The position numbers were made by a program, and so were the translations under genes. From Bacillota bacterium (GTDB taxonomy: Bacteria; Bacillota_E; Symbiobacteriia; JAMDAP01), in NCBI GenBank assembly GCA_023484675.1, contig JAMDAP010000070.1:1-5013 (forward strand): DNA of 5,013 nt, in the 5' to 3' direction. Shown here piece by piece: positions 1 to 5,013 of the stretch. Within the stretch, counting starts at the first letter, position 1, and each line of letters opens with the position of its first letter. The notes beneath the pieces were generated by a model. The model saw only the letters and a program-made list of their open reading frames with translations. It made no database searches and was not told where the DNA came from.

Positions 1-22
1 CTACAGTCACCGGCATTCAGCG
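1..22 (+). repeat. 22-base direct repeat, copy 1 (window edge)
   Basis: The first 22 bases are identical to 511-532; base 23 differs (c against g). Both copies are read in the same frame and give T-V-T-G-I-Q-R. The second copy fits the peptidase domain naturally, whereas this one sits where the linker before the PGGHSIGV motif should be. Its location at the extreme end suggests an assembly end effect rather than a genomic repeat. Confidence 0.85.
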
Positions 23-1124
23 CGTGTCGATTTCCGTTGTGCCGGAAATGAGGGTGATTCCAGGCGGCCATTCCATCGGTGTGCGGCTGCGGTCCGAGGG
101 CGTGATGGTGGTCGGCTACTCGGTGGTAGATGACGGCTCGGGCCGCCCTCGCCAGCCGGGGCGTGACGCCGGTATCCAACCCGGCGATGTGATGCTCTCC
201 ATCAACGGCCGCAAGCTCCTTAGCGAAGCCCAGGCAGGCGAGGTGATCAATACCGAGGCATCCGGCGGCCAGCCGCTCCGCGTCAGCGTCCAAAGAGACG
301 GCCAGGTCTTTGAAAGGACGGTCATGCCGGCCAAAGACCCAGCCAGCGGCAGGTACGCCATCGGCCTCTATGTTCGGGACGGTGCCGCCGGCGTCGGCAC
401 CCTCACCTTCTATGATCCCGGATCGCATAAATACGGTGCCCTGGGTCATGTCATCACCGACCAGGATACCGGCAAGGCCATCGACGTCCGGGAGGGCCAG
501 ATCATCAAGGCTACAGTCACCGGCATTCAGCGGGGGGAACGCGGCCAGGCCGGCGAAAAGATCGGCACGTTCAACGAGGACGGCCAGCCCTGGGGAAACA
601 TCGAGAAAAACACAGAGCTTGGCATCACCGGCGAAGCTCGGGGCATCCCCCAAAACCCAATCTACCCCACGCCCATTCCGGTGGGCCTGATGTACCAGGT
701 GCGCGAGGGGCCGGCCAAAATCCTGACTGTCCTCGACGGCACCACCATCGAGGCCTTTGACGTCGAGATTCAGCGCGTCATCCGCCAGTCCAGCCCGGAC
801 AGCAAAAGCATGGTCATCCGTATCACGGACCCGCGCCTGCTGGACCGTACCGGAGGCATTATCCAGGGGATGAGCGGCAGCCCCATCGTCCAGGATGGAC
901 GGCTTGTGGGTGCGGTGACCCACGTTTTCGTCAATGATCCAACGCGCGGTTACGGCGTGTTCATCGAGTGGATGCTGCAGGAGAGTGGGGCCGTGCCGGT
1001 CCCGGCAGTAAAGGTGGGCGCCAGGGTCATGATTGGCCCTGGCGCTCGCTTATGCGGCAGTGTGGCGCCCGCCTATACCGAAGTGTCGCATTTGCGCCAT
1101 TCGCCCGCGGGCGTCGCCTGGTGA
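1..1124 (+). CDS. spoIVB: SpoIVB stage IV sporulation serine peptidase (5' end missing)
   Basis: SpoIVB is the PDZ-containing S55 serine peptidase secreted by the forespore; in Bacillus it cleaves SpoIVFA and so releases SpoIVFB to process pro-sigma-K. The frame is open from base 3, so this is the C-terminal part; the N-terminal membrane segment lies outside. Seen: the PGGHSIGV entry motif (about nt 63-86), a PDZ domain around GIQPGD..INGRKL (about nt 80-340), then the peptidase domain. His of GALGHVITD (447-449), Asp of RITDP (828-830), Ser of QGMSGSPI (873-875) and Thr of GAVTH (918-920) have the same spacing as B. subtilis His236, Asp363, Ser378 and Thr393 as I recall them, so the catalytic apparatus is intact. 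The family normally ends soon after the [10 protein letters not shown] block (about nt 948-977), but this frame runs some 48 residues further through low-similarity sequence and a hairpin, so the true 3' end is uncertain. The gene precedes spo0A as in Bacillus. Confidence 0.95.
   Translation, partial: TVTGIQRVSISVVPEMRVIPGGHSIGVRLRSEGVMVVGYSVVDDGSGRPRQPGRDAGIQPGDVMLSINGRKLLSEAQAGEVINTEASGGQPLRVSVQRDGQVFERTVMPAKDPASGRYAIGLYVRDGAAGVGTLTFYDPGSHKYGALGHVITDQDTGKAIDVREGQIIKATVTGIQRGERGQAGEKIGTFNEDGQPWGNIEKNTELGITGEARGIPQNPIYPTPIPVGLMYQVREGPAKILTVLDGTTIEAFDVEIQRVIRQSSPDSKSMVIRITDPRLLDRTGGIIQGMSGSPIVQDGRLVGAVTHVFVNDPTRGYGVFIEWMLQESGAVPVPAVKVGARVMIGPGARLCGSVAPAYTEVSHLRHSPAGVAW
511..532 (+). repeat. 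22-base direct repeat, copy 2 (inside spoIVB)
   Basis: This is the exact partner of bases 1-22, offset by 510 bases (170 codons). It codes T-V-T-G-I-Q-R-G within the S55 peptidase domain, after the GQIIKA segment. Because the flanking protein is continuous and family-like, this is presumably the authentic copy. Confidence 0.85.
1014..1049 (+). other. Strong hairpin near 3' end of spoIVB
   Basis: The arms GCGCCAGGG (1018-1026) and CCCTGGCGC (1037-1045) are perfect complements. Pairing extends inward through T-G, C-G and A-T to a 4-base loop (1030-1033) and outward to 1014/1049, giving about 16 pairs including three G-T wobbles. No T tract follows, so it is not a canonical intrinsic terminator. 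It could end or attenuate spoIVB transcripts, protect a 3' end, or be coincidental GC-rich coding sequence. It falls inside the atypical C-terminal extension of the reading frame. Confidence 0.6.
1084..1090 (+). promoter_or_regulatory. Possible 0A box upstream of spo0A
   Basis: TGTCGCA matches 6 of 7 positions of the Spo0A-binding 0A box TGTCGAA. It lies about 180 bases before the spo0A start and within the last codons of the upstream frame. B. subtilis spo0A is autoregulated through such boxes, so the location is sensible, but a 6-of-7 match is frequent by chance and there is no second clear box beside it. Confidence 0.25.
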
Positions 1125-1167
1125 AGAAACGGCGCGAATTGTTTAGCCGCCATTTTCTCCCCTCAGA

Positions 1168-1195
1168 GGAGGATTATGGTAGGCTACCGAGAAAT
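1168..1195 (+). promoter_or_regulatory. Candidate sigma-H promoter of spo0A
   Basis: GGAGGATTA (1168-1176) fits the sigma-H -35 pattern RNAGGAWWW completely. After a 12-base spacer, GAGAAAT (1189-1195) fits the -10 pattern RNNGAAT with one mismatch (A for G). Spacing is within the accepted range, and a transcript would begin about 65 bases before the spo0A start codon. In Bacillus the sporulation-time promoter of spo0A is sigma-H dependent, so pattern and context agree. The AGGAGG core also resembles a ribosome binding site, but no suitable start codon follows at the right distance. Confidence 0.5.
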
Positions 1196-1252
1196 CTACC
1201 CATGCGCATTCGCGAAGCGTACTCATTCATTTGCCATATGTCCCTAAAAGTC

Positions 1253-1260
1253 GGGGGAGG
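1253..1260 (+). promoter_or_regulatory. Ribosome binding site fixing the spo0A start
   Basis: GGGGGAGG lies 7 bases before ATG 1268. It selects this start over in-frame upstream codons (the frame is open back beyond 968), and the resulting protein begins exactly where Spo0A family members begin. Confidence 0.85.
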
Positions 1261-1267
1261 ACAGGAA

Positions 1268-2044
1268 ATGAGCAAGGTCCGCGTGCTGGTGTGCGACGAC
1301 AACCGGGAATTCTGCGAGCTCTTGCGGGAGTATGTGGAAGGCCAGGAAGATCTGGAGTTGGCGGGAGTTGCCTACAATGGCATGGAGGTCCTGGACCAAA
1401 TTGAGAAGGCCGCCCCCGACGTCATGGTGTTGGATATCATCATGCCGCATCTCGACGGCATCGGCGTTCTGGAGAGACTGAACACCATGCCCCTGGCCAA
1501 ACGTCCCAAAATCATCATGCTAACCGCGTTCGGCCAGGAGAACATCACGCAACGCGTGCTGGAACTTGGCGCTGACTATTATGTGCTCAAGCCCTTCCCG
1601 CTGGAGATTCTGGGAAACCGTATCCGGCAGCTGTCTCATGGCGCCAGCGCCTTGCCCGTGGTCCGGTCGGTCCCCGTCAGCCGGGACCGCAACCTGGATG
1701 CCGAAATCACCGCCGTCATTCACGAAATCGGCATCCCCGCCCATATCAAGGGCTACCGTTACCTGCGCGAGGCCATCCTGATGGTGGTCAACAAGGTGGA
1801 GCTGCTCGGCGGCATCACCAAGGAGTTGTACCCGAACATTGCCCGGAACCATCAGACGACGCCCAGCCGGGTGGAACGCGCCATCCGCCACGCCATTGAG
1901 GTCGCCTGGAGCCGCGGCAACATCGACATGATCAACAACCTGTTCGGCCATACCGTGAACCGGGAGCGGGGCAAGCCGACCAACTCCGAGTTCATTGCCA
2001 TGGTGGCTGATAAGCTGCGGATGGAGAGCAACAAGGCGAGCTGA
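1268..2044 (+). CDS. spo0A: Spo0A sporulation master response regulator
   Basis: Spo0A is the phosphorylation-activated transcription factor that commits the cell to sporulation, binding 0A boxes to activate or repress target genes. The 258-residue product is close to the 267 of B. subtilis. The receiver domain (about 1-125) has the acidic pair Asp10-Asp11, phosphoacceptor Asp56 in [11 protein letters not shown], Thr86 in MLTAFGQ and Lys108 in VLKPF, all the residues needed for phosphotransfer. A short linker (about 126-140) leads to the Spo0A C-terminal DNA-binding domain (about 141-258), with the highly conserved recognition-helix region [20 protein letters not shown] and the ending [15 protein letters not shown]. 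The start at ATG 1268 is supported by an adjacent ribosome binding site and by homology; the longer frame from 968 has no Spo0A-like sequence before 1268. It follows spoIVB as in Bacillus, probably has its own sigma-H promoter, and is closed by an intrinsic terminator. Confidence 0.98.
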   Translation: MSKVRVLVCDDNREFCELLREYVEGQEDLELAGVAYNGMEVLDQIEKAAPDVMVLDIIMPHLDGIGVLERLNTMPLAKRPKIIMLTAFGQENITQRVLELGADYYVLKPFPLEILGNRIRQLSHGASALPVVRSVPVSRDRNLDAEITAVIHEIGIPAHIKGYRYLREAILMVVNKVELLGGITKELYPNIARNHQTTPSRVERAIRHAIEVAWSRGNIDMINNLFGHTVNRERGKPTNSEFIAMVADKLRMESNKAS

Positions 2045-2058
2045 AAATGCACTGGGAT

Positions 2059-2090
2059 ACGAGGCTGACAAATCCGTCAGCCTCGTTTTT
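2059..2090 (+). terminator. Intrinsic terminator of spo0A
   Basis: The perfect 10-base arms CGAGGCTGAC (2060-2069) and GTCAGCCTCG (2076-2085), extended by an A-T pair, enclose a 6-base loop. Five T residues follow (2086-2090). It begins 15 bases after the spo0A stop and separates spo0A from the metabolic genes, so buk should be transcribed from its own promoter in the short spacer or by read-through. Confidence 0.93.
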
Positions 2091-2156
2091 GTGGGTGCCT
2101 GAGAGGGAAAGTCGGGGCAAGCCGAGAAGTACACTGGCTGGTGGAGGAAACCGACA

Positions 2157-3254
2157 GTGCCTTACCACATCCTGGTCATCAACCCGGCCTCGACAAGCAC
2201 CCGGGTGGCGCTTTTCGCCGACGACGCCGCCGTATTTAATGATACCCTCGAACACCCGGCGGAGGAGACAGCGGGGCTGGATACGGTCTGGGACCAGTTC
2301 CCGTATCGGAGGCACGCTTTGGAAAGGGCCCTGATCGCCCGCGGCGTGTCTCTTTCCTCGTTGGCCGCGGTGGTGGCGCGGGGCGGCTTGATGCGCCCGG
2401 TGGAGGGCGGCGCCTATCAGGTGAACGAGACCATGCTGGCCGACCTCCAGGAGGGCCTCCAGGGTGAGCACGCCTCCAACCTGGGGGCTGCTCTGGCCTA
2501 TTCCCTTGCCCGGGAGAGCGGGGCGCCGGCCCTGGTGGTGGACCCCATGACCGTGGACGAACTCGCGCCGGAGTCGCGCCTGTCCGGGATACCCCTATTG
2601 CCCCGCCGCAGCCTTTTTCACGCCTTGAACCTGAAAGCCCAGTCCCGCCGGGCTGCGGCCGAGCGGGGGGGCTCCACGGACACCCTCACCGCCGTCCTGG
2701 TCCACCTGGGCCAGGGCATCAGCGTGGCCGCCATGAGGGACGGCCGCATGGTAGATGTGAGCAACGCCTACGAGGAGGGGCCCTTCACCCCGGAGAGGGC
2801 GGGAACGATCCCGGCCGGGGATTTGGTGCGCCTCTGCTTCTCCGGCCGCCATACCGAGCGCGAGCTGGTGCGCCGCCTCACCACCGGCGGTGGCCTGGCC
2901 GCCTACCTGGGCACCTCCGATGTGACCGAGGCCGAGCGCCGCGTCGAGCAGGGAGACCCGGTCGCCTCCCTGGTCTACGAGGCAATGGCCTACCAGGTGG
3001 CAAAGGAGATCGGGGCGATGGCCTGCGCCCTGGGCGGACGCCCCGATGTGATAGTCCTGACGGGCGACCTGGCGGGCTCCGACCGCCTGGTTGCCTGGAT
3101 CCGGGATCGTGTTTCCTTCCTGGGACCGGTCCTGGTATATCCCGGCAGCGACGTGATCACGGCCCTGGCTGCCGGCGCCCTGCGGGTACTGCGGGGGGAG
3201 GAAAGGGCCAAGACCTACCCGAAAGGAGATGTCACCCAGATTGCGCAACTTTGA
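2157..3254 (+). CDS. buk: Butyrate kinase family protein, active-site motifs divergent
   Basis: The product (365 residues) is a member of the ASKHA-fold acetate/butyrate kinase family. Butyrate kinase interconverts butyryl- or branched acyl-phosphate and ADP with the free acid and ATP in the cytoplasm. GTG 2157 is preceded by GGAGG (2143-2147). Family blocks in order: INPASTST (8-15), VVARGGLMRPVEGG (72-85), GEHASNLGA (103-111), VVDPMTVDEL (127-136), FHALNLKA (154-161), VHLGQGISV (182-190), EEGPFTPERAG (206-216), GGGLAAYLGTSD (244-255), VIVLTGDLAG (298-307) and ALRVLRGEE (341-349). Asn9, Arg75, Asp129, His183 and Arg214 match catalytic positions known from acetate kinase. Several glycine- or acid-rich motifs differ from my recollection of C. 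acetobutylicum Buk: GGG to GQG at 185-187, TGGIA to TGDLA, DGEG shortened to EEG, and EDE to SDV at 331-333, which removes the Glu equivalent to the magnesium-linked Glu384 of acetate kinase. It may be a weakly active or regulatory paralogue. It overlaps ptb. Confidence 0.88.
   Translation: MPYHILVINPASTSTRVALFADDAAVFNDTLEHPAEETAGLDTVWDQFPYRRHALERALIARGVSLSSLAAVVARGGLMRPVEGGAYQVNETMLADLQEGLQGEHASNLGAALAYSLARESGAPALVVDPMTVDELAPESRLSGIPLLPRRSLFHALNLKAQSRRAAAERGGSTDTLTAVLVHLGQGISVAAMRDGRMVDVSNAYEEGPFTPERAGTIPAGDLVRLCFSGRHTERELVRRLTTGGGLAAYLGTSDVTEAERRVEQGDPVASLVYEAMAYQVAKEIGAMACALGGRPDVIVLTGDLAGSDRLVAWIRDRVSFLGPVLVYPGSDVITALAAGALRVLRGEERAKTYPKGDVTQIAQL
3223..3228 (+). promoter_or_regulatory. Ribosome binding site bearing on the ptb start
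   Basis: AAGGAG touches ATG 3229 directly, leaving no spacer, but stands 12 bases before TTG 3241 in the same frame. Zero spacing is not compatible with normal initiation, so the TTG is the better start even though its spacing is slightly long. Confidence 0.55.
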
Positions 3255-4137
3255 CGAACTGCTCAGGGCCGCCGCGGCCGCTGGTCCCAAGACCCTGGCC
3301 GTGGCCGCAGCCGCCGACGCCGATGTGCTGCAGGCCATCAAGATGGCCGGAGAGCATAAGATCTGCCACAGCGTCCTGGTGGGTGACGAGGCCGCCATCC
3401 GCCGCATCGCCAGCGAGATCGGACTGGACCTGGGGCCTCACAAAATCGTTCACGTTCCTGACCCGGTCGCGGCAGCACGTCAGGCAGTCGCCCTGGTCCG
3501 GCAGGGAGAAGCCCAGATGCTGATGAAAGGTTTCCTGCAGACCTCTGACCTTCTGCGCGCCGTCCTGGACAAGGAGTCCGGACTGCGAACCGGAAACGCC
3601 CTGTCCCACGTCATGGTGATTGAGAACCCCGGCTTTGACCGCCTGTTCTTCCTCACCGACGTCGCCTTTAACGTGGCCCCCGACCTGCCGCGCAAGGTGG
3701 AGTTGCTGAAGAACGCCGTTGATGTCTGCCACCGGCTGGGCATCGAGCAGCCGAAGGCGGCTGTCCTGGCCGCGGTGGAGACGGTCAACGCCGATATGCC
3801 GGCGACGATGGACGCGGCCCTGATCGCCAAGATGGCCGACCGGGGTCAGATCAAAGGGGCCGTGGTAGACGGGCCCTTCGCCCTGGACAACGCCATTTCC
3901 GAAGAAGCGGCGCACCATAAGGGCATTAAGAGCCCAGTGGCTGGCAACGCCGACATCCTGCTGGTGCCCGACATCGAGGCCGGCAACCTGCTGTATAAGG
4001 GCATGGTCTACTTCGGCAGGGCCAGGGCCGCCGGCGTGGTGGTGGGCGCCGCGGCGCCGGTCATCCTGCTGTCGCGGGCGGACCAGCCGGAGTCCAAGCT
4101 GCTTTCCATCGCCCTGGGCCTGATGCTGGTCGGGTAG
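3241..4137 (+). CDS. ptb: Phosphate butyryltransferase
   Basis: Ptb converts butyryl-CoA or branched acyl-CoA plus phosphate to the acyl-phosphate and CoA, feeding Buk for ATP formation; the reaction is reversible. The protein is a full-length PTA/PTB-family enzyme of 298 residues, against about 299 in B. subtilis. Recognisable blocks include [108 protein letters not shown] and the final [20 protein letters not shown] chose TTG 3241 because it gives the family-like N-terminus M-R-N-F-D-E-L-L and sits at a workable distance from AAGGAG; ATG 3229 would add four residues but abuts that site. Either way the gene overlaps the end of buk (by 14 or 26 bases), pointing to translational coupling. Buk before Ptb is the reverse of the ptb-buk order in C. 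acetobutylicum. Confidence 0.95.
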   Translation: MRNFDELLRAAAAAGPKTLAVAAAADADVLQAIKMAGEHKICHSVLVGDEAAIRRIASEIGLDLGPHKIVHVPDPVAAARQAVALVRQGEAQMLMKGFLQTSDLLRAVLDKESGLRTGNALSHVMVIENPGFDRLFFLTDVAFNVAPDLPRKVELLKNAVDVCHRLGIEQPKAAVLAAVETVNADMPATMDAALIAKMADRGQIKGAVVDGPFALDNAISEEAAHHKGIKSPVAGNADILLVPDIEAGNLLYKGMVYFGRARAAGVVVGAAAPVILLSRADQPESKLLSIALGLMLVG

Positions 4138-4144
4138 GATTCCT

Positions 4145-4197
4145 CTGGACGTTGCGTCCGGCCGCCGTCTCATCCCGCCTGGGCGGCGAGACGGCGG
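4145..4197 (+). other. Two tandem hairpins in the ptb-bcd spacer
   Basis: Hairpin 1 pairs CTGGACG (4145-4151) with CGTCCGG (4155-4161) around a TTG loop, with one T-G wobble. Hairpin 2 follows at once: CCGCCGTCTC (4162-4171) pairs perfectly with GAGACGGCGG (4188-4197), and its interior can form a further small C/G stem (4175-4178 with 4183-4186). No T tract follows, so this is not a standard terminator. It may reduce read-through into the next gene, mark an mRNA processing or stability site, or bind a factor. Confidence 0.55.
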
Positions 4198-4214
4198 GAC
4201 GAGCGTTAAACGAA

Positions 4215-4228
4215 CTCCTCATAGGAGG
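4215..4228 (+). promoter_or_regulatory. bcd ribosome binding site with possible occluding stem
   Basis: AGGAGG (4223-4228) lies 9 bases before ATG 4238 and is a strong Shine-Dalgarno sequence. CTCCT (4215-4219) directly upstream is complementary to AGGAG (4223-4227) across a 3-base loop, so the site could be partly hidden in a small hairpin. The ribosome binding site is secure; the occlusion is inference from a 5-pair stem. Confidence 0.6.
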
Positions 4229-4237
4229 CGCGTACCC

Positions 4238-5013
4238 ATGAAGATCTTTGAGTACATGGAGAAGCATGGTCACGAGCAACTGGTCTTCTGCCATGACCGC
4301 GAGTCGGGACTGAAGGCGATCATCGGCATCCACAACACCACCCTGGGTCCGGCCCTGGGCGGCTGTCGCATGTGGCCCTATGCCGACGAGGACGACGCCA
4401 TCCTCGACGTCCTCCGCCTATCCAAGGGCATGACCTACAAGAACTCGGTCATGGGCCTGGACCTCGGCGGCGGCAAGTGCGTGGTGATCGGCGATTCCCG
4501 CAAAGACAAGACGGAGGAGCTCTTCCGCGCTCTGGGCAAGTTTGTGGACACCCTCGGCGGGCGCTACATCACGGCAGAAGACGTTGGCACCACGGTGGAC
4601 GATATCACCATGGTGCAGCTTGAGACCGAGCATGTGGCAGGCCTCCCGCACATCTCCGGCGACCCGTCGCCGGCCACGGCCTTCGGCGTTTACCGCGGCA
4701 TGAAGGCCTGCGCTCACGAGGTCTGGGGAAGCGACTCCTTGAAGGGCAAGGCCGTGGCCGTCCAGGGCATGGGGCATGTGGGCCACTATCTCTGCCAGCA
4801 CCTGAAGGATGAGGGCGCCAGCCTGATCATTACCGACATCTATGAAGACCGCGTCGAATCCGCGGTCAAGGAATTTGGCGCAACGGCGGTGAAGCCGGAC
4901 GAGATCTACGGCGTGGCCTGCGACATCTACGCTCCCTGCGCCCTTGGCGCCACCGTCAACGACGAGACCATCCCGCAGCTCAAGTGCAAGGTGATCGCCG
5001 GCTCTGCTAACAA
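4238..5013 (+). CDS. bcd: Leucine (branched-chain amino acid) dehydrogenase (3' end missing)
   Basis: The enzyme oxidatively deaminates leucine, valine and isoleucine to 2-oxo acids with NAD+ in the cytoplasm. The frame runs open to the window end: 258 codons of an expected 360 or so. The substrate domain has [15 protein letters not shown] (34-48), Lys68 in KGMTYKNS and the catalytic Lys80 in LDLGGGK; these numbers equal the Lys68/Lys80 pair of characterised Bacillus leucine dehydrogenases. Asp115 in TAEDVG and [14 protein letters not shown] (141-154) are also conserved. The Rossmann domain shows GMGHVG (177-182, GxGxxG) followed by Asp200, as expected for NAD+ preference. The window ends in the conserved VIAGSAN segment. 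The start at ATG 4238 has AGGAGG 9 bases upstream. Glu, Phe and Val dehydrogenases share the fold, but the motifs match the leucine type best. With ptb and buk it forms a branched-chain amino acid catabolic set. Confidence 0.95.
   Translation, partial: MKIFEYMEKHGHEQLVFCHDRESGLKAIIGIHNTTLGPALGGCRMWPYADEDDAILDVLRLSKGMTYKNSVMGLDLGGGKCVVIGDSRKDKTEELFRALGKFVDTLGGRYITAEDVGTTVDDITMVQLETEHVAGLPHISGDPSPATAFGVYRGMKACAHEVWGSDSLKGKAVAVQGMGHVGHYLCQHLKDEGASLIITDIYEDRVESAVKEFGATAVKPDEIYGVACDIYAPCALGATVNDETIPQLKCKVIAGSAN

Noticed and set aside
1102..1113. Perfect 12-base palindrome CGCCCGCGGGCG
   Set aside because: It is all C and G in a GC-rich genome, with no second copy or promoter positioning that would give it meaning.
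1209..1216. TTCGCGAA as a reversed 0A box
   Set aside because: It matches only about 5 of 7 positions of TTCGACA and is a common short palindrome.
968..1267. Upstream in-frame extension of spo0A
   Set aside because: It overlaps spoIVB and carries no receiver-domain sequence; the ribosome binding site and homology both place the start at 1268.
2102..2129. Sigma-H-like promoter before buk (AGAGGGAAA, 12 bases, CGAGAAG)
   Set aside because: There are three mismatches including conserved positions; too weak to call, although a promoter is expected somewhere in 2091-2156.
2091..2156. Sigma-54 (bkd-type) promoter before buk
   Set aside because: The Bacillus bkd operon uses one, but no TGGCAC-N5-TTGCA-like element could be found here.
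2595..3407. Antisense open frame of 270 codons opposite buk and the start of ptb
   Set aside because: It has no family similarity and runs across two real genes on the other strand.
3232..4173. Antisense open frame of 313 codons opposite ptb
   Set aside because: It mirrors a confident, full-length ptb, has no recognisable motifs, and is the kind of shadow frame that GC-rich coding DNA produces.

Overview
The window reads as chromosomal DNA from an endospore-forming, GC-rich member of the Firmicutes (Bacillota). The spore-former assignment rests on two genes unique to that group, spoIVB and spo0A, which sit side by side as they do in Bacillus. The high GC third positions, strong AGGAGG-type ribosome binding sites and GTG/TTG starts suggest a clostridial lineage such as Peptococcaceae/Moorella-like organisms, but genus cannot be settled from here. 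All genes are on the plus strand.

Layout. (1) 1-1124: the 3' part of spoIVB, the sporulation signalling serine peptidase; its N-terminus is cut off by the window edge. The first 22 bases exactly duplicate a stretch 510 bases further on, in the same reading frame, which looks more like a contig-end artefact than biology. A strong hairpin lies inside the unusually long C-terminal tail of this reading frame. (2) 1125-1267: a 143-base leader of spo0A with a good candidate sigma-H promoter and a strong ribosome binding site. (3) 1268-2044: spo0A, the master regulator of sporulation entry, complete and closely similar to the Bacillus protein, closed by a textbook intrinsic terminator. (4) 2157-4137: buk and ptb, overlapping and probably translationally coupled. 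(5) 4138-4237: a 100-base spacer with two tandem hairpins and a partly occluded Shine-Dalgarno sequence. (6) 4238-5013: the first 258 codons of a leucine (branched-chain amino acid) dehydrogenase gene, cut by the window end.

How the genes work together. Leucine dehydrogenase deaminates valine, leucine and isoleucine to 2-oxo acids. An oxo-acid dehydrogenase or oxidoreductase, not in this window, would make branched acyl-CoA. Ptb swaps CoA for phosphate and Buk transfers the phosphate to ADP, giving ATP and a branched or straight short-chain acid; run backwards, the route activates acids for fatty-acid synthesis. In B. subtilis the equivalent ptb-bcd-buk-bkd cluster lies a few genes from spo0A with the mmg operon between, so this window appears to be a compact version of the same neighbourhood.

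The window contains no evident new system. The points most worth a second look are the divergent active-site motifs of the butyrate kinase homologue, the duplicated 22-mer at the window start, and the C-terminal tail/hairpin of spoIVB. No RNA genes, CRISPR arrays or mobile elements were seen.
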